Assembly: GCA_963788215.1 (NCBI GenBank)
Contig: CAWBFX010000001.1
Coordinates: 248,001-312,000, forward strand
Length of the DNA stretch: 64,000 nucleotides
Direction of reading: 5' to 3'
From: AC-32 sp963788215
GTDB lineage: Bacteria; Actinomycetota; Thermoleophilia; Gaiellales; Gaiellaceae
Shown here: positions 60,828 to 64,000 of the stretch, in pieces
How the letters are laid out: each line of letters opens with the position of its first letter
Position numbering within the stretch: the stretch's first letter is position 1
Notes under the pieces: generated by a model
Seen by the model: the letters and a program-made list of their open reading frames with translations, nothing else
What the model was told of the DNA's origin: nothing
Databases searched by the model: none
Translations under genes and position numbers: made by a program

Positions 60828-61520
60828 ATGGCCGGCCAGTACGTCGCCTACACGTTCTACAAGGTCGATCCCGCCTGGCGGCGGCTTCCGATCGACGAGC
60901 GCCGGGCGGGCAAGGACGCCTTCGCCGAGGTGGTCGAGGACTGGGCCGGACGGATGGCGTCGCTCCGCGCGTATTCCGTGGCAGGCGTGCGGCCGGACGC
61001 CGATTTCTTCCTCTGGAAGATCACCGAGCGGTACGAAGACCTCGGCGAGCTCGGCGCCGCGCTGAACGGGACGCCGATCGCCGGCTGGCTCGAGACGCCG
61101 TACTCCTACCTGGCCACCACGAAGGCCTCCGAGTACACGAAGGCACGCAAGCCGCGGCAGGTCGTCCCTAAAGGCTCGCCCTACCTCGTCGTCTACCCGT
61201 TCGTGAAGCTGCGGCCCTGGTACTCGCTTCCGCAGGACGACCGCCAGCGCGCGATGGACGAGCACATGCGCATCGGCCACGAGTTCCGGACGATCCTGAA
61301 CCACACGACGTACTCGTTCGGGATCGACGACCAGGAGTTCATGACCGCGTTCGAGTGCGAGGAGCCGTCCGACTTCATGCACCTGATGCTGACGCTGCGC
61401 GACACGGAGGCGAGCCGCTACACCGAGCGCGACACGCCGATCTTCGTCGGCCGCCTCTGCGAGATCCGCGAGGCGCTGGACGAGCTCGACGGCGCGCAGG
61501 TCTCCGTCACCACGCAATAA
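60828..61520 (+). CDS. hemQ: coproheme decarboxylase / chlorite-dismutase-family protein
   Basis: 230 residues, standard for HemQ. YVAYTFYKVDPAWRRL, VVYPFVKLRPWYSLPQDDRQRAMDEHMRIGHEFRTI (proximal His region), NHTTYSFGIDDQEFMTAFE and FVGRLCEI match the monoderm HemQ that decarboxylates coproheme to haem b. The chlorite-dismutase Arg is not at its usual place, supporting HemQ. ATG 60828 follows TAGGCT by 8 nt. It links with hemA-hemL by pathway but not by position. Confidence 0.92.
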   Translation: MAGQYVAYTFYKVDPAWRRLPIDERRAGKDAFAEVVEDWAGRMASLRAYSVAGVRPDADFFLWKITERYEDLGELGAALNGTPIAGWLETPYSYLATTKASEYTKARKPRQVVPKGSPYLVVYPFVKLRPWYSLPQDDRQRAMDEHMRIGHEFRTILNHTTYSFGIDDQEFMTAFECEEPSDFMHLMLTLRDTEASRYTERDTPIFVGRLCEIREALDELDGAQVSVTTQ

Positions 61521-61522
61521 AG

Positions 61523-61546
61523 AAGGCCCGCCGCGCGACGGGCCTT
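61523..61546. terminator. hairpin terminator between hemQ and the convergent gene
   Basis: AAGGCCCG / CGGGCCTT, 8-bp stem, 8-nt loop, starting 3 nt after the hemQ stop and followed by TTCCTC. Confidence 0.72.
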
Positions 61547-61570
61547 CCTCATCGACACGCTATGCGCGTG

Positions 61571-61927
61571 TTACTTGATGGTGAGGCGTAGGTGGTTGTC
61601 GTCGGGCGCCTGCTTGACCATCGTGATCTTGTAGAGGCCCTTGGCCTTGAGCGTCAGCGTGGCGCCGACCTTCTCCTTGACCGTGCCCTTCGGGCCTTTG
61701 ACGATCAGCGCGGCCTCGTCGAGGTTGGTGAGGCGGACAGCGCCGGTCCGGGTGACCGACTTGACGAACTGCCGATGGCCGGAGCCGCCGCCGACGTAGA
61801 ACCAGTGGCAGCCGGGGTCGTGCATGGCGACGACGAGCTTCGAGGCGGAGGTCGTGCCGCCGCTGGCGAGCGGCGCCGCCGCCGCCAGTGCCAGGGCTCC
61901 GATTCCGATGAGGATGACCTTGCGCAT
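61571..61927 (-). CDS. small secreted protein, unknown
   Basis: 118 residues: signal peptide MRKVILIGIGALALAAAAPLASG, then a single beta-rich domain (LVVAMHDPGCHWFYVGG, FVKSVTRTGAVRLTNLDEAALIVKGPKGTVKEKVGATLTLKAKGLYKITMV). Similar small cupredoxin-like secreted proteins with a conserved HDPGCHWF motif occur in related bacteria; the Cys-His-Trp could bind metal. SD AGGAGGTCC before ATG 61927. Confidence 0.7.
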   Translation of the reverse strand: MRKVILIGIGALALAAAAPLASGGTTSASKLVVAMHDPGCHWFYVGGGSGHRQFVKSVTRTGAVRLTNLDEAALIVKGPKGTVKEKVGATLTLKAKGLYKITMVKQAPDDNHLRLTIK

Positions 61928-62049
61928 AGTGGACCTCCTAGTCCGAGTGCCGATGTTTCACGGATCACAGCGGCTAGGGGCTCCCGCGTCGTCCGGGTAG
62001 AGCCCGCTCTCGGGCGCGGGAAAGTACGTAACCGAACCCCGGAGAAGCG

Positions 62050-63375
62050 TCAGCCGGACGCCGAGTAGCGCCGGCTCATGCGCTTGATCCGCGCGACGAG
62101 CGGGGGCTCTTGCTTGTCCGCGCGGTCGAGCAGGCGGTCGCCCTCGTCGAGCAGCGCGCGAGCCCGCGTGTCCTGCGTCAGCGGGATCCCTCGACGAGCG
62201 TTGTCCTCGAGCGCGCGCACGTAGAGCTGCGCGGCCCGGTGCCGGAGGACGAGGAGGCCGACGAGCGAGTCGCGGAGCTCGTTCAGGTCCGCCTCCGGGT
62301 AGTCGGGAATGCCGCGCACCGCCGCGAGCATGTGGGCGAAGTGGCGCTCGGCGTCCCGGTTCAGGGCAAGGGCGCGGACGCTGTTGCCTTGCCGCTTCAG
62401 CAGGGAGCCGACGGTCCGGATGTCCTTGAACGCCGCGTCGTTCTCGGGCGGCAGCGAGGCCAGCTGGTTTCCCCAGTCGGCGGCGTCCCGCTGCGCCCGC
62501 TCCCGCTGCACTTCGCTCCCGTTGACGTTCGGGACTGCACTCGAGACCGCGGCGTCGTGGCTCGCGATCCGGAAGCCTGCGCCGAAGACGAGCAGCACGA
62601 ACGTCGCGGCCAGGACCGGCCTGCCGAATGCGACCTCGGGCCAGCGCGCGTAGAGCTCGCGCCGCTTGACCACGTACCCGAGCGTGGCGATCACGAGGAA
62701 GACCGCGAGCCCGACGAGCAGGCCTTTGCCGAGGCTCGCGAAGGCGTCATGCCTGGTCGCGTAGAACCACACGCTCGCCGGCCGACCGCTCACCGCGATC
62801 GAGCCGATCAGCGCGAGGTTGAGCAAGACGACGCCGCGCACGAGCCACCGGCGCCGGTGCCTCTCCCTTTCTTGCCGCTGCCGAAGGACCGCCCGGCTCC
62901 GCTCCTCGGCCGCGGCCACGCTGCGCATCCCGAGAGCGGCTTCCTCCTCCTCGACCTGAACGCGGCGCCAGAGCCGGTTGAGGTGCTGCTGCGCGTAGAC
63001 GATCTCGAACGGCAGGAGGAAGTACGCGAGCAGGAAGAGCGCGAACCCCAGCGCGTGATTGATCCGCTCGTGCTCCTCGACGCCCGCGAGCTCCTGGGCC
63101 AGACGGATGCGCTTGTAGAAGCGCCACTGGGACACGAACGGCGGGATGATCAGCCAGGAGCCGAGGCTGACCGCGAGCGCTGACCGCGCAGGGTCGATGC
63201 CGCAGAGCTCCGCGGCATCGACACCTTCCTCGGTGCGGCCGTAGCCCCGCAGCTCGGCGTGCACGCGGTAGTACCAGATCCAGTAGTAGAGGCCGAGCGT
63301 TCCGACGGCGAAGAGGAAGACGAACCAGAGTCGGCGCGTCTTCACCTCGACCCCCCGAAGCTCGAGCCTGCCCAC
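62050..63375 (-). CDS. DUF4234-type membrane protein
   Basis: 441 residues. N-terminal DUF4234-like part: RLWFVFLFAVGTLGLYYWIWYYRVHAELRGYGR, SLGSWLIIPPFVSQWRFYKRI, LGFALFLLAYFLLPFEIVYAQQHLNRLWR. Then a charged coiled segment, two or three more helices, and a long helical C-terminal domain of ~170 residues without recognised motif. GTG 63375 is used. Function unknown. Confidence 0.75.
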   Translation of the reverse strand: MGRLELRGVEVKTRRLWFVFLFAVGTLGLYYWIWYYRVHAELRGYGRTEEGVDAAELCGIDPARSALAVSLGSWLIIPPFVSQWRFYKRIRLAQELAGVEEHERINHALGFALFLLAYFLLPFEIVYAQQHLNRLWRRVQVEEEEAALGMRSVAAAEERSRAVLRQRQERERHRRRWLVRGVVLLNLALIGSIAVSGRPASVWFYATRHDAFASLGKGLLVGLAVFLVIATLGYVVKRRELYARWPEVAFGRPVLAATFVLLVFGAGFRIASHDAAVSSAVPNVNGSEVQRERAQRDAADWGNQLASLPPENDAAFKDIRTVGSLLKRQGNSVRALALNRDAERHFAHMLAAVRGIPDYPEADLNELRDSLVGLLVLRHRAAQLYVRALEDNARRGIPLTQDTRARALLDEGDRLLDRADKQEPPLVARIKRMSRRYSASG

Positions 63376-63411
63376 CGGCTAGACGCTTAGCCGCGCGTTT
63401 GCGATTTGAAA

Positions 63412-63792
63412 CTAATACCCGTAGCTGTGCTGGTCGTGCCAGATGCGCCACATGGCGAAGCCGCCGCAGACGAAGACCGCCAGGAAGGCGATCAGGCTCA
63501 GGCCGTTTCCAACCGGTACCCAGAAGCGGACCGCCACGTTCACGACCATCAGCAGCGCCGAGCCGTAGAAGACCACCCGCGCCCGCGTCGACCACGTCGC
63601 GATGTCGTGCCGGTGGTCGCGCCAGAGGAGGTAGATGAAGTAGGCGATCGCGAGGAAGAACGCGATCCGCGCGAGAATGAAGAGCGCCGTCAACGTCCGC
63701 TCGAGCTGGAGGACGACGACGATCAGCGCGATCAGCGCGATGACGCCGAAACCGCGAACCGTCGGGTTCATGTCGCGGAAGAACCGCCGCAC
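63412..63792 (-). CDS. small membrane protein, three or four helices, unknown
   Basis: 126 residues: VRRFFRDMNPTVRGFGVIALIALIVVVLQLERTLTALFILARIAFFLAIAYFIYLLWRDHRHDI, then VVFYGSALLMVVNVAVRFWV and LIAFLAVFVCGGFAMWRIWHDQ. GTG 63792 is supported by TACGCT 7 nt upstream; an in-frame GTG/ATG further upstream at 63942 would overlap the divergent gene. No function known. Confidence 0.72.
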   Translation of the reverse strand: MRRFFRDMNPTVRGFGVIALIALIVVVLQLERTLTALFILARIAFFLAIAYFIYLLWRDHRHDIATWSTRARVVFYGSALLMVVNVAVRFWVPVGNGLSLIAFLAVFVCGGFAMWRIWHDQHSYGY

Positions 63793-63799
63793 GCGAATC

Positions 63800-63805
63800 A
63801 GCGTA
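63800..63805 (-). promoter_or_regulatory. -10 box TACGCT of a likely leaderless mRNA
   Basis: Seven nt before GTG 63792. Confidence 0.42.
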
Positions 63806-63830
63806 GCTTGTGTTTCCAACACCCCGGGAC

Positions 63831-63836
63831 TAGCGT
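63831..63836 (+). promoter_or_regulatory. -10 box TAGCGT of a likely leaderless mRNA
   Basis: Eight nt before ATG 63845. Confidence 0.4.
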
Positions 63837-63844
63837 GTCCTGGA

Positions 63845-64000
63845 ATGTTCGGCAGGATTGCGGCGGGCGTCCTTGCAGCATCTGCAGTCGCGGGGCTGGC
63901 CGGCAGCGCGTCGGGATCGAGCTCGAGCCCGCCGCTGAACACCGTTCTCCGAGGAGCGTGGTTCCAGGTGACGATGCACGGCCGGTACGCGATGAGCTGG
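63845..64000 (+). CDS. secreted protein, N-terminal part (cut by window edge)
   Basis: 52 codons are visible: signal peptide MFGRIAAGVLAASAVAGLAG followed by SASGSSSSPPLNTVLRGAWF. No stop before the edge. The family cannot be told from this part. ATG 63845 follows TAGCGT by 8 nt; divergent from the small membrane protein gene. Confidence 0.6.
   Translation, partial: MFGRIAAGVLAASAVAGLAGSASGSSSSPPLNTVLRGAWFQVTMHGRYAMSW

Overview
The window is a GC-rich (roughly 70%) chromosomal segment with densely packed genes on both strands, ordinary housekeeping functions and no phage, integrase, transposase or CRISPR array. Gene content points to a monoderm actinobacterium of the Thermoleophilia type (Gaiellales/Solirubrobacterales-like; my inference, not proven): WhiA next to gap-pgk, HemQ together with C5-pathway HemA/HemL, LexA boxes of the CGAAC-N4-GTTCG type, a secreted LysM SOS protein, and many small secreted or membrane proteins.

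Layout. 1-1817: pyrR-pyrB-pyrC on the minus strand behind a PyrR-binding leader. 1.9-11.9 kb: lipoprotein, methyltransferase, DUF2007, RNase Z, HD-GYP, SnoaL-like, an SOS-controlled LysM protein, YfcE-like phosphoesterase, M29 aminopeptidase, secreted glycoside hydrolase, and a dgcN/dgcA-like pair. 11.9-20.3 kb: two paralogous membrane-anchored phosphatase/sulfatase-fold proteins, with tRNA-Arg, a collagen-like protein and DoxX between them; the second heads a three-gene operon with a kinase-like/methyltransferase fusion. 20-30 kb: secreted proteins, MFS, CorA, L,D-transpeptidase, HIT protein, hemL-hemA, sorbosone-dehydrogenase-like propeller. 30-44 kb: SOS-boxed exonuclease/GIY-YIG fusion, tRNA-Gly, class I aldolase, GlpX, ArgRS, a TrkA-type channel, M48 protease, Ser/Thr kinase. 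44-54 kb: ECF sigma factor, gpmI-tpiA, a secreted protein, pgk-gap, whiA, ogt, pruA. 54-64 kb: Asp-box propeller, MFS exporter, a small HTH-like gene between palindromes, uvrC, a second secreted glycoside hydrolase, hemQ and membrane proteins.

How genes work together. Central carbon metabolism is nearly complete here (aldolase, FBPase, TPI, GAPDH, PGK, iPGM) but spread over three loci. Haem synthesis is represented by hemA-hemL and hemQ. DNA repair and SOS functions are uvrC, the SOS-boxed GIY-YIG fusion, ogt and the SOS-boxed LysM protein.

Two expression features stand out. Many genes begin 6-8 nt after a TANNNT -10 box, so their mRNAs are probably leaderless. Several genes lack an ATG/GTG/TTG at the conserved start and appear to begin at CTG, often in a CTGA stop/start overlap. 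Several genes (uvrC, the collagen-like gene, the sorbosone-dehydrogenase-like gene, probably the methyltransferase at 2.4 kb and possibly pyrR) carry single-base frameshifts, mostly in homopolymers. These could be assembly errors, so start and frame claims should be checked against reads.
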